From positions 35,609 through 99,608 of the forward strand of contig CANQIF010000010.1 of NCBI GenBank assembly GCA_947623965.1: a stretch of DNA of 64,000 bases, read 5' to 3'. The position numbers were made by a program, and so were the translations under genes. The DNA comes from an uncultured Alistipes sp. Lineage in GTDB: Bacteria; Bacteroidota; Bacteroidia; Bacteroidales; Rikenellaceae. Shown here one piece after another: positions 11,196 to 24,610 of this stretch. How positions within the stretch are numbered: position 1 is the stretch's first letter; each line of letters starts with the position of its first letter. The notes under the pieces are model-generated. The model saw nothing but the letters and a program-made list of their open reading frames with translations, was not told where the DNA came from and did no database searches.

Positions 11196-11207
11196 CTCGG
11201 CGGGGTA

Positions 11208-11513
11208 TTACAGCTTGATCTGAACATCGACACCCGACGGGAGCTCGAGCTTCATCAGCGCGTCGATCGTCTTGGGCGTCGACGAGTAGATGTCGAGGAT
11301 CCGCTTGAAGGTGCAGAGCTGGAACTGCTCGCGGGCCTTCTTGTTGACGAAGGTCGAGCGGTTCACCGTAAAGATCTGCTTGTGGGTCGGCAGAGGCACC
11401 GGGCCGCTGACTACTGCGCCCGTGCTCTTCACGGTCTTAACGATCTTCTCGGCCGACTTGTCGACGAGATTGTGATCGAACGACATTAACTTGATTCTGA
11501 TTTTCTGATCCAT
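11208..11513 (-). CDS. rpsJ: 30S ribosomal protein S10
   Basis: [66 protein letters not shown]. Confidence 0.97.
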   Translation of the reverse strand: MDQKIRIKLMSFDHNLVDKSAEKIVKTVKSTGAVVSGPVPLPTHKQIFTVNRSTFVNKKAREQFQLCTFKRILDIYSSTPKTIDALMKLELPSGVDVQIKL

Positions 11514-11522
11514 ATCGTTTGC

Positions 11523-13637
<2,115 letters not shown>

Positions 13638-13652
13638 TTCGGGTATTCTGTT

Positions 13653-14129
13653 TTAGAAACGGAAGTGTGCGAATGCCTTGTTGGCCTCGGCCATGCGGTG
13701 CATCTCCTCCTTGCGCTTGAAGGCGGCACCCTGCTGGTTGTAGGCATCCACGATCTCAGCAGCGAGTTTGTCAGCCATCGTTTTGCCGGCGCGCTTGCGG
13801 GAGAACAGAACAAGGTTTTTCATGGAAATAGAAATCTTGCGCTCCGGACGGACCTCCATGGGGACCTGGAAGGTGGCGCCACCGATACGCTTCGATTTCA
13901 CTTCGACTTGAGGCGTGATGTTCTCGAGGGCCTGTTTCCAGATTTCCAGCGGAGATTTATCAGCGTCTTTCATCTTCTTGCCCACCAGCTCCAGTGCATC
14001 GTAGAAGATGGTGTAGGCAATACTCTTCTTACCATCCAGCATAAGGTTGTTCACGAAACGGGTCACGGCCACGTCTCCGAACTTCGGATCCGGAAGTAGA
14101 ATTCGCTTTCTTGGCTTAGCTTTTCTCAT
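13653..14129 (-). CDS. rpsG: 30S ribosomal protein S7
   Basis: [49 protein letters not shown]. Confidence 0.97.
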   Translation of the reverse strand: MRKAKPRKRILLPDPKFGDVAVTRFVNNLMLDGKKSIAYTIFYDALELVGKKMKDADKSPLEIWKQALENITPQVEVKSKRIGGATFQVPMEVRPERKISISMKNLVLFSRKRAGKTMADKLAAEIVDAYNQQGAAFKRKEEMHRMAEANKAFAHFRF

Positions 14130-14171
14130 TGCTATGTTTTCTTAAGGTAGTTGCTCTTGGTTTTGATCGGA

Positions 14172-14558
14172 TTACTTCTTGGCGTTCGCCTTCGGGCGCT
14201 TGGCACCGTACTTCGAGCGGCGCTGGCGGCGGCCGTCGACACCGGCCGAGTCGAGCGCACCGCGCACGAGGTGATAACGAACACCGGGGAGGTCCTTGAC
14301 ACGGCCGCCGCGGACGAGCACGATCGAGTGCTCCTGCAGGTTGTGGCCTTCGCCGGGGATGTAGGCGTTCACCTCCTTGCCGTTGGTCAATCTGACACGT
14401 GCCACCTTACGCATAGCCGAGTTAGGCTTTTTCGGGGTCGTCGTGTACACACGGGTACAAACGCCACGGCGCTGCGGACACGCGGCGAGTGCGGGCGACT
14501 TCGATTTGTCCTCCAGCGCAACTCGGCCGTTACGAACTAACTGTTGAATAGTAGGCAT
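14172..14558 (-). CDS. rpsL: 30S ribosomal protein S12
   Basis: [78 protein letters not shown]. Confidence 0.98.
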   Translation of the reverse strand: MPTIQQLVRNGRVALEDKSKSPALAACPQRRGVCTRVYTTTPKKPNSAMRKVARVRLTNGKEVNAYIPGEGHNLQEHSIVLVRGGRVKDLPGVRYHLVRGALDSAGVDGRRQRRSKYGAKRPKANAKK

Positions 14559-14613
14559 GTTAACTGTCCTTTAATTTGGTTAATTTTCTATTTCCATTCT
14601 CCAAAATGGACTG

Positions 14614-14621
14614 CAAAGGTA
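14614..14621 (-). promoter_or_regulatory. Bacteroidetes-type -7 box (TACCTTTG) upstream of the rpsL-rpsG-fusA-rpsJ... superoperon
   Basis: Plus strand CAAAGGTA = minus TACCTTTG, matches TAnnTTTG; ~60 nt upstream of rpsL start. Confidence 0.7.
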
Positions 14622-14839
14622 CGAATAATTTTCGAAAACACAAGCCGATCGCGCTCTTTTTCGCCCTTTTTTCAGGATTTTAGCGCGGTTCGGATTCTTT
14701 TTGCCTATAAAATCTCCGACAGAATAAGCTCCGCTTATCGCGAACGCCGTGCAGAACGGCTAACTCGCTGGCCGCATACCCGTTACGGACGCGCGCAAGA
14801 GCGGCGCGGAAAAGTAGTTGAAAGGCCCCCTGGGAACGA

Positions 14840-14863
14840 TCCTCTGCGGGCGTGCCCGCAGAG
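14840..14863. terminator. Strong hairpin (possible terminator/spacer structure)
   Basis: CCTCTGCGGGC-GT-GCCCGCAGAGG, 11-bp stem; a second hairpin GCAGGCGC...GCGCCTGC at 14892-14919. Confidence 0.4.
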
Positions 14864-14962
14864 GGGCCGAAAGGACAAGCCGCACAAAACAGCAGGCGCC
14901 CCGCAAAGGAAGCGCCTGCAACAGATTGAGAAAAAGATCTCTACCGGCTATATCAGCACAAC

Positions 14963-15157
14963 TTATTTCAGCATGGCCAGAATCGCCATGGCGGCGAAGA
15001 GCAGCTGCCACAGACAGACCTCCCGCTGCAGCTTCCGCAGCGTCCGCCCCTCTCCGCCGGCAGCCTCCCGGCCGATGCACACCCACCGCACGACGGCGGC
15101 GATGCCGACAGCCGCGGCGGCAAGCAGCGCGGCTCCTTCCGTAAAGACGAGTTTCAT
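14963..15157 (-). CDS. Small putative two-TM membrane protein (64 aa)
   Basis: [35 protein letters not shown]...[24 protein letters not shown] -7-like box just upstream; hairpins downstream at 14892-14919. Confidence 0.4.
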   Translation of the reverse strand: MKLVFTEGAALLAAAAVGIAAVVRWVCIGREAAGGEGRTLRKLQREVCLWQLLFAAMAILAMLK

Positions 15158-15274
15158 GCCCCGAAGATACGCATTTTCGGGAGAACCGGCCCCATCGGCC
15201 GGGAAAAAAGCGCGGACCGGCAGCCGGAAAGGGAAGAAACGGAGGAAACGGCGGGCAGTTCCCGAAAAATTTAC

Positions 15275-15282
15275 TACTTTTG
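15275..15282 (+). promoter_or_regulatory. -7 box TACTTTTG upstream of leuS
   Basis: Matches TAnnTTTG; 25 nt before the ATG at 15307. Confidence 0.6.
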
Positions 15283-15306
15283 TCCTTCAAAAGAGATCAC
15301 ACCGCC

Positions 15307-18063
15307 ATGGAATACAACTTCAAGGAGATCGAAGCCCGCTGGCAGCAGCGCTGGCGCGACGAGCACACCTACCGGGTCGGGGTCGACCCGAAGCGTCCCA
15401 AATACTACGTCCTCGACATGTTCCCCTACCCGTCGGGCGCCGGCCTGCACGTCGGCCACCCGTTGGGCTACATCGCCTCGGACATCTTCGCCCGCTACAA
15501 ACGGCTGAATGGCTTCAACGTCCTCCACCCGATGGGCTACGACGCCTTCGGCCTCCCCGCCGAGCAGTACGCCATCCAGACGGGGCAGCACCCCGCCGTC
15601 ACGACGGCGAAGAACATCGCCCGCTACCGCGAGCAGTTGGACAAGATCGGCTTCTCGTTCGACTGGGAGCGCGAGGTGCGCACCTGCGATCCCGCCTATT
15701 ACAAGTGGACGCAGTGGGTCTTCCTGCGCCTCTTCGACCACTACTACGACAACACGGCCGGCCGGGCCCTCCCGATCGCCGGCCTCGTCGCCCGCTTCGA
15801 GCAGGCGGGCAATGCCGGTCTCGACGCCGCCTGCACCGCCGAGATGCACTTCACGGCCGACGAGTGGAACGGCTGGAGCGACGCGGAGAAGGAGCGCGCG
15901 CTGCAAAACTACCGCCTCGCCTTCCGGGCCGACACGATGGTCAACTGGTGCCCGAAGCTGGGCACGGTGTTGGCCAACGACGAGGTGCGCGACGGCCTTT
16001 CGGTGCGCGGCGGCTACCCCGTCGAGCAGAAGCGGATGAAGCAGTGGCTGCTGCGCGTGACGGCCTACGCCCAGCGCATGCTCGACGGCCTCGACGCCCT
16101 GGAGTGGAGCGACTCGCTGAAGGAGATCCAGCGCAACTGGATCGGCCGCTCGGAGGGGGCGCAGCTCTTCTTCGACATCGCCGGCTCGACCGACAAGCTC
16201 GAGATCTTCACGACGCGCCCCGACACGATCTTCGGCGTCACCTTCATGGTGGTGGCCCCCGAGCACGAGCAGCTCGCCGCCCTCACGACCGAGGCGCAGC
16301 GCGCCGAGGTCGAGGCCTACGTCGCCGAGACCCGGAAACGCTCCGAGCGCGAACGCATGGCCGAGACGCGGCGCGTGAGCGGCGTCTTCACGGGCTCCTA
16401 CGCCGTGAACCCCTTCACGGGGCGCGAGATTCCGATCTACGCCTCGGACTACGTCCTCTCGGGCTACGGCACGGGGGCCATCATGGCCGTGCCGGCCCAC
16501 GACTCGCGCGACTGGGCCTTCGCCCGCCGCTTCGGATTGGAGATCGTCCCCGTGGTCGAGGGCGGCAACGTCGAGGAGGCCTCCTACGACGCCAAGGAGG
16601 GGCGCATGATCAACTCGGGCTTCCTCGACGGCAAGGAGGTCCGGGAGGCGATCCCCGCGATGCTCGGGGAGATCGAGCGCCGCGGTCTGGGGCGCCGCCG
16701 GGTCAACTACCGCCTGCGCGACGCCATCTTCTCGCGCCAGCGCTACTGGGGCGAGCCCTTCCCGATCAGCTACCGGGGCGAGACGGCCCATCCGCTGCCG
16801 GACGACCGTCTGCCGCTCGAGCTGCCGCCGATGGCCGACTTCGGCCCCACGGAGCAGGGCGAGCCGCCCCTGGCCCGCGCCGCAGGGTGGTGCACGGCCG
16901 AAGGGGAGCCCTACGAGCTCTCGACGATGCCCGGCTTCGCCGGCTCGTCGGCCTACTACCTGCGCTACATGGACCCGCACAACGACACGACCCTCGTCGG
17001 CCGCGAGGCGAACGCCTACTGGCGGCAGGTGGACCTCTACGTGGGCGGCATCGAGCACGCCACGGGCCACCTCATGTACTCGCGCTTCTGGAACATGTTC
17101 CTCTACGACCTGGGGCTCGTCTGCGAGCCCGAACCCTTCCGCCGGCTCATCAACCAGGGGATGATCCAGGGGCGTTCGAACTTCGTCTACCGCGTCGTCG
17201 GCACCAACAAGTTCGTCTCGTACGGGCTGAAGGATCAGTACGAGACGCAGGAGATCCACGTCGACGTGAACATCGTCCGCAACGATCTTCTCGACACGGA
17301 GGCCTTCCGCCGCTGGATGCCCGACTTCCGGGACGCCGAGTTCATCCTCGAGGAGGGCAAATACGTCTGCGGCTGGGCGATCGAGAAGATGTCGAAGTCG
17401 ATGTTCAACGTCGTGAACCCCGACTACATCGTCGAGAACTACGGCGCCGACACGCTCCGCATGTACGAGATGTTCCTCGGGCCGCTCGAGCAGTCGAAGC
17501 CCTGGGATACGAACGGCATCGACGGCGTGCACAAATTCCTCAAACGGCTGTGGCGCCTCTTCTACGACCGCGACGGCCGCCTGCTCGTCACGGACGAAGC
17601 CCCGGACGAGAAGGAGCTCCGCACGCTCCACAAGACGATCCGGAAGGTGACGGAGGATATCGAGAACTTCTCGTTCAACACCTCGGTCGCCGCCTTCATG
17701 ATCTGCCTCAACGAGCTGGGCGACTGCTCGAAGCGGGCCGTGCTGGAGCCGCTGACGGTGCTCCTGGCCCCTTTCGCGCCCCACCTCGCCGAGGAGCTCT
17801 GGCACGCCTTAGGCCACACGACGACGGTCTGCGACGCGCACTACCCCGTCTGCGAGGAGAAATACCTCGTGCTGAGCACCTTCGAATACCCCGTGTCGAT
17901 CAACGGCAAGCTCCGCTTCCGCCGCTCCTACCCGACCGATGCCGACGCCGACGCGATCCGCGCCGACGTCGTCGCGCAGCCCGAGGCCCAAAAGTGGCTC
18001 GAGGGGCGCACGCCGAAGAAGGTGATCGTCGTGCCGAACAAAATCATCAACATCGTCATCTGA
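15307..18063 (+). CDS. leuS: Leucyl-tRNA synthetase
   Basis: [25 protein letters not shown]...[27 protein letters not shown]...[30 protein letters not shown]. Confidence 0.98.
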   Translation: MEYNFKEIEARWQQRWRDEHTYRVGVDPKRPKYYVLDMFPYPSGAGLHVGHPLGYIASDIFARYKRLNGFNVLHPMGYDAFGLPAEQYAIQTGQHPAVTTAKNIARYREQLDKIGFSFDWEREVRTCDPAYYKWTQWVFLRLFDHYYDNTAGRALPIAGLVARFEQAGNAGLDAACTAEMHFTADEWNGWSDAEKERALQNYRLAFRADTMVNWCPKLGTVLANDEVRDGLSVRGGYPVEQKRMKQWLLRVTAYAQRMLDGLDALEWSDSLKEIQRNWIGRSEGAQLFFDIAGSTDKLEIFTTRPDTIFGVTFMVVAPEHEQLAALTTEAQRAEVEAYVAETRKRSERERMAETRRVSGVFTGSYAVNPFTGREIPIYASDYVLSGYGTGAIMAVPAHDSRDWAFARRFGLEIVPVVEGGNVEEASYDAKEGRMINSGFLDGKEVREAIPAMLGEIERRGLGRRRVNYRLRDAIFSRQRYWGEPFPISYRGETAHPLPDDRLPLELPPMADFGPTEQGEPPLARAAGWCTAEGEPYELSTMPGFAGSSAYYLRYMDPHNDTTLVGREANAYWRQVDLYVGGIEHATGHLMYSRFWNMFLYDLGLVCEPEPFRRLINQGMIQGRSNFVYRVVGTNKFVSYGLKDQYETQEIHVDVNIVRNDLLDTEAFRRWMPDFRDAEFILEEGKYVCGWAIEKMSKSMFNVVNPDYIVENYGADTLRMYEMFLGPLEQSKPWDTNGIDGVHKFLKRLWRLFYDRDGRLLVTDEAPDEKELRTLHKTIRKVTEDIENFSFNTSVAAFMICLNELGDCSKRAVLEPLTVLLAPFAPHLAEELWHALGHTTTVCDAHYPVCEEKYLVLSTFEYPVSINGKLRFRRSYPTDADADAIRADVVAQPEAQKWLEGRTPKKVIVVPNKIINIVI

Positions 18064-18074
18064 ACCCGCCCGTC

Positions 18075-18974
18075 ATGAAACGCCTCCTGACCCTTTTCCT
18101 CCTGCTGACAGCGGCGGTCTTCGCAGCCGAAGCGCAGGAGATGCGCGCCGCAAAGGTCCTCCCGATCTGGGACAACGCGACGGCACCCCATTCGAACGGC
18201 CTCGCGGAGCCCGAACCGGCCGTCGAAAACGGCCGGCCGCGCTTCACGACGCGCGCCGAGCTCTACCTCTACCCCGCCGATCCGGCGAAAGCCTCCGGGC
18301 GCGGCGTGGTGATCTGCCCGGGCGGCGGCTACCGGCACCTCTCGATGGAGAACGAGGGGGCCCGCATGGCCGAGTGGTTCGCCGCGAACGGCATCACGGC
18401 CGCCGTGCTGCGCTACCGCATGCCCAACGGCCATCCCGAGGTGCCGCTGGAGGATGTCGAGCAGGCGCTGCGCATCCTGAAGGGGCAGGTCCCGGGCGCC
18501 GAGGGCTTCACGGCCGAACAGGCGGGCGTCGTCGGCTCGTCGGCGGGGGGCCACCTCGCGGCGATGGTCTCGACCATGGGCGCCGTCCGGCCCGCCTTCA
18601 CGATTCTCTTCTACCCCGTCATCTCGGCCGACGCCGCGCGGGCGCACAAGGGGTCGTTCGACAACCTGCTGGGGGCGAAGCGCTCGAAGCGGGCGAGCCG
18701 CCGCTACTCCCTCGAGCGGCGGGTGACGGCCGCGACGCCGCCCGCCTTCCTGCTGCTGGCCGACGACGACCGCACGGTCCCCCCGGTCAACAGCACCCTT
18801 TATTACAACGCCCTGAAGGCGCACGGCATCCCCGCCTCGATGCACCTCTACCCGATCGGCGGCCACGGCTTCGGCATGCGCGACTCCTTCCCCTTCAAGG
18901 CGTCGTGGCAGGCGCTGCTGCTCGACTGGCTCGACCGGACCGTCCCGGCGACCCGCTCCGGGGAGCCGGAATAG
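18075..18974 (+). CDS. Secreted alpha/beta-hydrolase (esterase/acetyl-xylan-esterase-like)
   Basis: Signal peptide MKRLLTLFLLLTAAVFAAEAQ; GVVICPGGGYRHLSMENEGARMAEWFAANGI; nucleophile elbow VGSSAGGHLAA; ADDDRTVPP; GGHGFGM. Confidence 0.85.
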   Translation: MKRLLTLFLLLTAAVFAAEAQEMRAAKVLPIWDNATAPHSNGLAEPEPAVENGRPRFTTRAELYLYPADPAKASGRGVVICPGGGYRHLSMENEGARMAEWFAANGITAAVLRYRMPNGHPEVPLEDVEQALRILKGQVPGAEGFTAEQAGVVGSSAGGHLAAMVSTMGAVRPAFTILFYPVISADAARAHKGSFDNLLGAKRSKRASRRYSLERRVTAATPPAFLLLADDDRTVPPVNSTLYYNALKAHGIPASMHLYPIGGHGFGMRDSFPFKASWQALLLDWLDRTVPATRSGEPE

Positions 18975-19053
18975 CCGGGGTGCATCGGCCGAATACCTTT
19001 AAAAGCTTCGCCCCGGCGCGAAGCCACTGACAACGAACACACGAAACAGCGAT

Positions 19054-20139
<1,086 letters not shown>

Positions 20140-20205
20140 CCGGAAAACGCCTTGCGGCGAAGCGGTGCGGGGCAATTTTTCCCCGCCGCTTCGCGTTTGT
20201 CGGAC

Positions 20206-20757
20206 ATGAAGCAGCAGATACTGCGGCTCGCAGCCGCCCTCCTTACGCTCCTCGCCGCTGCGCCCCTTCGGGCGCAGCAGCCGCTCTATTTGGTCAACGG
20301 CATCGAACGGCCGGACGCCTCCGACATTCCGCCCGCGATGATCGAGCGGATCGAGGAGCTGCCCGCCGACGAGGAGACCATCGCCCGCTACGGCGAGCGG
20401 GCCGCGGGGGGCGTGATTCTCGTCATGCTCCGCTACGACGAGCCGCCCCGCTTCACGGCGGACACGCTTCCCTTCGCCCGCTACATCGCCCGGCGCGTCA
20501 GCTGGGGTCCGACCGATCCCACGGCGCGCGTCGTGCTGCGCTACCGGATCGCGACCGACGGCACGCTGACGGTCAGCGAGCTGCTCGAAGCGACCGACAA
20601 CCGCTTCAAGCGCCGCGTGCTGAAGGCCGTCGCGGAGGCGCCGCGCTGGCAGCCCGCCCGCAAGGCGGGCGAGCCCGTCGAGAGCGAAGGGGTGCTGCGC
20701 ATCCAACTGCCCGCCGGGCGCCCGATGCCCCGCCGGCCCGAGCTGGTGATCCGCTGA
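20206..20757 (+). CDS. Secreted protein with mini TonB-plug-like segment plus TonB C-terminal-like domain
   Basis: Signal peptide; PLYLVNGIERPDASDIPPAMIERIEELPADEETIARYGERAAGGVILVML resembles the SusC plug consensus; C-terminal VVLRYRIATDGTLTVSELLEATDNRFKRRVLKAVAEAPRWQPAR is TonB_C-like. Confidence 0.65.
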   Translation: MKQQILRLAAALLTLLAAAPLRAQQPLYLVNGIERPDASDIPPAMIERIEELPADEETIARYGERAAGGVILVMLRYDEPPRFTADTLPFARYIARRVSWGPTDPTARVVLRYRIATDGTLTVSELLEATDNRFKRRVLKAVAEAPRWQPARKAGEPVESEGVLRIQLPAGRPMPRRPELVIR

Positions 20758-20954
20758 CCGCCCCCCCAAGCGGCCGACCGCTGCCGGACCGCCAAGCCGC
20801 CTGCCGCGCCGCCGAAACGCAAGACCTCCAACCGCCGAAACGCTGAAACACCAAAGCACCGAACACCGAAACACCGAACCGCCCATCCAGCCAAACAGCC
20901 GAATCACCCGAACCCCGCCCCCGCCGAAACTTTCCAAAAAAACCTCTGCCGAAG

Positions 20955-22268
20955 ATGTCCGCCCTCTCCTCCGTCCATCCGATCACCCTCTCCGAGCTGC
21001 AGCGCCGCGTCAAGGAGGCGCTCGTCGAGCGCTTCCCGCTCCCGGTGTGGATCACGGCCGAGATCTCCGAGCTGAAGGTCAACTACTCGGGCCACTGCTA
21101 CTTGGAGCTGATCGAGAAGCGCGGCGGCGAGGGGAGCAACGGCGTACCCGCAGCGCAGGCCCGGGCCGTCGTCTGGCGCTCGGCCTATCCCCGCATCGCC
21201 GCCTACTTCGAGGCCGAGACGGGGGCGCCGCTCGCCGCCGGGATGCAGATCCTGGCGCAGGTGTTGGTCAACTACCACGAGCTCTACGGCTTTTCGCTGC
21301 AGATCAACGACATCGACCCCGCCTTCACATTAGGCGACATGGCCCGGCAGCGCCGCGAGACGATCGCCCGCCTGCAGCGCGAAGGGGTGTGGGAGATGAA
21401 CCGGCAGCTGCCCCTGCCGCTCGTCGTGCAGCGCATCGCCGTCGTGTCGAGCGCCCGCGCCGCCGGCTACCAGGATTTCTGCAAGGAGCTGGCCAAGTCG
21501 CCCTACCGCATCGAGACGACCCTCTTCGACGCCGTCATGCAGGGGGCGGCGGCCGAGGATTCGCTCGTCGCGGCCCTCTGCGCCGTGGCCGACCGGCAGG
21601 CGGAGTTCGACGCCGTGGCGATCGTCCGCGGCGGCGGCTCGCAAAGCGACCTCAACTGCTTCAACGCCTACCGCCTCGCCGCCTACGTCGCCCAGTTCCC
21701 GCTCCCGGTCGTCACGGGCATCGGCCACGACAAGGACGAATCGGTCGTCGATCTGGTCGCCCGCACCCCCCTCAAGACCCCGACGGCCGCGGCCGCCTGG
21801 CTCGTGGAGCGGATGGGGCAGGTGGACGGCTGGCTCGAAGCCGCCGCCCTGCAGCTGCACGATGCGACGCTCGGGACGATGCGCGAGGCCGAAGTGCGGC
21901 TCGAACGGCTCCTCGGCGAGGTGCGCCGGCTGGCCGCCGAACGGCTGACGCGCGAGGGGCTGCGCCTCGAACACGCCGCGGCGATCGTTCCCGAACGGGT
22001 GCAGACCCTGCTGCGGCAGGAGCAGCTGCGTCTCGAGGGGGCCTCGGAGGCGGTCGCGGCCCACGCGCCGCAACGGATCCTGCAACTCGGCTTCGCCGTC
22101 GTCCGTGCCGGCGACCACGCCCTGCGGAGCGTCGGGGAGCTGCGCCGCAGCCGGCAGCTCACGATCGAACTGGCCGACGGCTCATACGAACTCGCGAACG
22201 ACCCGCAGCGGCCTGCCACGCAAAAAGGGCAGCCGAAAGGCCCGAAACCCGCCATCGAAAACACCTGA
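20955..22268 (+). CDS. xseA: Exodeoxyribonuclease VII large subunit
   Basis: ITLSELQRRVKEALVERFPLPVWITAEISELKVNYSGHCYLELIEK...IVRGGGSQSDLNCFNAYRLAAYVAQFPLPVVTGIGHDKDESVVDLVA. Confidence 0.96.
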   Translation: MSALSSVHPITLSELQRRVKEALVERFPLPVWITAEISELKVNYSGHCYLELIEKRGGEGSNGVPAAQARAVVWRSAYPRIAAYFEAETGAPLAAGMQILAQVLVNYHELYGFSLQINDIDPAFTLGDMARQRRETIARLQREGVWEMNRQLPLPLVVQRIAVVSSARAAGYQDFCKELAKSPYRIETTLFDAVMQGAAAEDSLVAALCAVADRQAEFDAVAIVRGGGSQSDLNCFNAYRLAAYVAQFPLPVVTGIGHDKDESVVDLVARTPLKTPTAAAAWLVERMGQVDGWLEAAALQLHDATLGTMREAEVRLERLLGEVRRLAAERLTREGLRLEHAAAIVPERVQTLLRQEQLRLEGASEAVAAHAPQRILQLGFAVVRAGDHALRSVGELRRSRQLTIELADGSYELANDPQRPATQKGQPKGPKPAIENT

Positions 22269-22279
22269 ACACGGATATC

Positions 22280-23200
22280 ATGAAACGACTGTTCTGTCTC
22301 TTTTCGGCCCTTTTCGCGGCCGCCGCGACGCTCCCGGCACAGGAGCGCATCGAACTTTGGCAAGGGAGCGCGATGCCCAATTCGCGCGGCATCGAGGTGG
22401 CGGACAGCATCGCCAACCACCGCGTCTACCGCGTCGGCCGCCCCGCCATGTACCGCGTGGCCCCCGCCCCCGGGCGGAACCGCGGCATCGCCGTCGTCAT
22501 CTGCCCCGGAGGCGGCTACCAGCGCTACGCCTGGGAGGTGGCGGGCTTCGACATCGCCCGCTGGCTCGCCGGCGAGGGGATCACGGGCTTCGTGCTGACG
22601 GCCCGGCTCCCCGGATCGCCCGACGTCGTCGATCCCGCAACCGTCGGCACGCAGGACCTGCAGCGGGCCCTGCAGCTGATCCGCGCCAACGCCGAGCGCT
22701 GGGGCATCGACCCGAACCGGGTGGGCGTCGAGGGCTCCTCGGCGGGCGGTCACCTCGCCGCCTCGGCGGGCGTGGCGCCGCAATGCCTCTACACGGGAAC
22801 GGACGCCGTCTCGAAGCTGCCCTGCCGCCCCGACTTCATGATCCTCGTCTCGCCCGTCGTCTCGATGCGCGACGGCATCACCCACCGCGGCAGCCGCGAG
22901 CAGCTCTGCGGCAAGAGCCCTGACGAGGCACAGCTCGCCCGCCTCTCGATCGACGAGCAGGCGACGGCGCAGACCCCGACGACGCTCCTCGTCCACGCCG
23001 ACGACGACCGCTCCGTCCCGGCCGAGAACTCGATCCGCCTCTACCGGGCGCTGCACGCCTGCGGCGTACCGGCCACGCTGCACATCTTCCCGAAGGGCGG
23101 CCACGCCATCTCGCTCGAGAAGCAGCCTGCCGGCACCGAGCTGTGGAAACCGGTCGTCGAGCGGTGGATGGACCTGCTCTACGGCGAGCAGCAAAAATAA
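22280..23200 (+). CDS. Secreted alpha/beta-hydrolase (paralogous to 18075-18974)
   Basis: MKRLFCLFSALFAAAATLPAQ; AVVICPGGGYQRYAWEVAGFDIARWLAGEGI; VEGSSAGGHLAASAG; HADDDRSVPAENS; GGHAISL. Confidence 0.85.
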   Translation: MKRLFCLFSALFAAAATLPAQERIELWQGSAMPNSRGIEVADSIANHRVYRVGRPAMYRVAPAPGRNRGIAVVICPGGGYQRYAWEVAGFDIARWLAGEGITGFVLTARLPGSPDVVDPATVGTQDLQRALQLIRANAERWGIDPNRVGVEGSSAGGHLAASAGVAPQCLYTGTDAVSKLPCRPDFMILVSPVVSMRDGITHRGSREQLCGKSPDEAQLARLSIDEQATAQTPTTLLVHADDDRSVPAENSIRLYRALHACGVPATLHIFPKGGHAISLEKQPAGTELWKPVVERWMDLLYGEQQK

Positions 23201-23319
23201 GGGGCCCGATAGCCGCGCCTCCCGCTCCGGGGGGCCGCAGGGGCCGCGCCCCTTCTGTTTCAAGGAAAGGGGCCGCGGCGGGCCGCGCCCGCAAAAGACC
23301 GATCGAAACACCGAAAACG

Positions 23320-23520
23320 ATGGCAAAGAAACAGACCGAATTCAACTACACGGCCTCGATCGAGGAGATCGAGCGCATCCTGGCGAAATTCCGCGCCGAG
23401 CAGCTCGACGTCGATACGCTGGCATCCGAGGTGAAGCGCGCCACGGAGCTCATCGCCGCCTGCCGCGCGCGGCTCAAAAAGGTGGAGGGCGAAGTGAACG
23501 AAATCCTCGAAGCGAAATGA
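23320..23520 (+). CDS. xseB: Exodeoxyribonuclease VII small subunit
   Basis: MAKKQTEFNYTASIEEIERILAKFRAEQLDVDTLASEVKRATELIAACRARLKKVEGEVNEILEAK. Confidence 0.9.
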   Translation: MAKKQTEFNYTASIEEIERILAKFRAEQLDVDTLASEVKRATELIAACRARLKKVEGEVNEILEAK

Positions 23521-24293
23521 AACGGCTCATCCGGTGGCTGCTCAACCACCTGCCGCGGCCGCTGCTGCAGCGCATGGCGGGATGGGCGATGCCCCTCGTG
23601 GGGCTCTTCTATGCGGGACGGCGCGTCTGCTGCCCCGTCTGCGGCCGGCGCTTCCGCCGCTTCCTCCCCTACGGCTACGTCGCCCCGCGGCCGAACGCCC
23701 TCTGTCCGCACTGCCTCGCCCTCGAACGGCACCGCCTGCTGTGGCTCTACCTGACGCGCGAGACGGAGCTCTTCCGCTCCCTGCCGCGGCTGCTGCACGT
23801 CGCCCCCGAGGTCTGCCTCCTGCGCCACCTCGCGCCCCGCTATGCCGCGGCCCGCGACCGTTACGTGACGGCCGATCTCGAGAGCCCGCTCGCCGACCTG
23901 CACTTCGACATCCAGCACATTCCGCTGCCCGACGCCTCGTTCGATTTCTTCCTCTGCAACCACCTTTTGGAACACGTCGCCGACGACCGGCAGGCGATGC
24001 GCGAGCTGCACCGCATCCTGCGGCCGGGCGGGCAGGGGGTGCTCCTCTCGCCCGTCGAACCCGGGCGCGCCGTCACCTTCGAGGACGACACGATCGTCGA
24101 TCCCGCCGAGCGGACCCGCATCTTCGGCCAGTACGACCACCGGCGCATCTACGGCAGCGACTTCGTGGACCGGCTGCGCGAGGCGGGCTTCGAGGCCGAA
24201 GCGGTGGACTACGCCGCGACGCTCCCGGCCGAGGAGCGCACCCGCTACGCCCTCCCGGCGGACCTTATCTACGTCGTGCACCGCCGCGCATAG
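23517..24293 (+). CDS. SAM-dependent class I methyltransferase with N-terminal Cys-rich segment
   Basis: CCPVCG...CPHC metal-binding-like cysteines; IPLPDASFDFFLCNHLLEHVADDRQAMRELHRILRPGGQGVLL; ATGA overlap with xseB. Confidence 0.8.
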   Translation: MKRLIRWLLNHLPRPLLQRMAGWAMPLVGLFYAGRRVCCPVCGRRFRRFLPYGYVAPRPNALCPHCLALERHRLLWLYLTRETELFRSLPRLLHVAPEVCLLRHLAPRYAAARDRYVTADLESPLADLHFDIQHIPLPDASFDFFLCNHLLEHVADDRQAMRELHRILRPGGQGVLLSPVEPGRAVTFEDDTIVDPAERTRIFGQYDHRRIYGSDFVDRLREAGFEAEAVDYAATLPAEERTRYALPADLIYVVHRRA

Positions 24294-24385
24294 CCCGGAG
24301 GGGGGGGGTAGCGGCAGCGGAGCTGCAACGCTGCAGGGCTGCAGGGCTGCGGGACGGCAGGACGGCAGGAAAGCGGGACGGGCCG

Positions 24386-24540
24386 CTCTCTCCCGCGTAA
24401 ATGCCGAAACGTTCCCGTAAAAACGGCGGCCTCTCCCGCGAAAACGCCCCTCCCTCCCGCAAAAACGGCGGCCCCACTCCCCGAAACGCCGGGGCTCCCC
24501 CGCGAGTACCGCCTCTTCCCGCGAAAAATCCGCATTTTCG
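24386..24540 (+). repeat. Short degenerate tandem repeat (about 19-25 bp, CCCGYRAAAACGGCGGCCYCT-like)
   Basis: CTCCCGCGTAAATGCCGAAACGTT / CCCGTAAAAACGGCGGCCT / CTCCCGCGAAAACGCCCCTCC / CTCCCGCAAAAACGGCGGCCCCACT / CCCCGAAACGCCGGGG ... Confidence 0.5.
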
Positions 24541-24573
24541 GCCCCCGACGCACCGATATTCGGCGGCTTTTGC

Positions 24574-24581
24574 TACCTTTG
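24574..24581 (+). promoter_or_regulatory. -7 box TACCTTTG upstream of the RelA/SpoT homologue
   Basis: Matches TAnnTTTG; 30 nt before ATG at 24611. Confidence 0.65.
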
Positions 24582-24610
24582 CAGACAGTTAGGTTAAATT
24601 TCCGGAAAAG

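Noticed and set aside
14544-18974. 1476-aa plus-strand ORF in the track
   Set aside because: Mostly an out-of-frame shadow of leuS in GC-rich DNA; only its final part (from 18075) is a real gene (alpha/beta-hydrolase).
20760-20950. CCGAAACACC-type microrepeats before xseA
   Set aside because: Low-complexity intergenic DNA typical of this genome; no regular period long enough to call an array.
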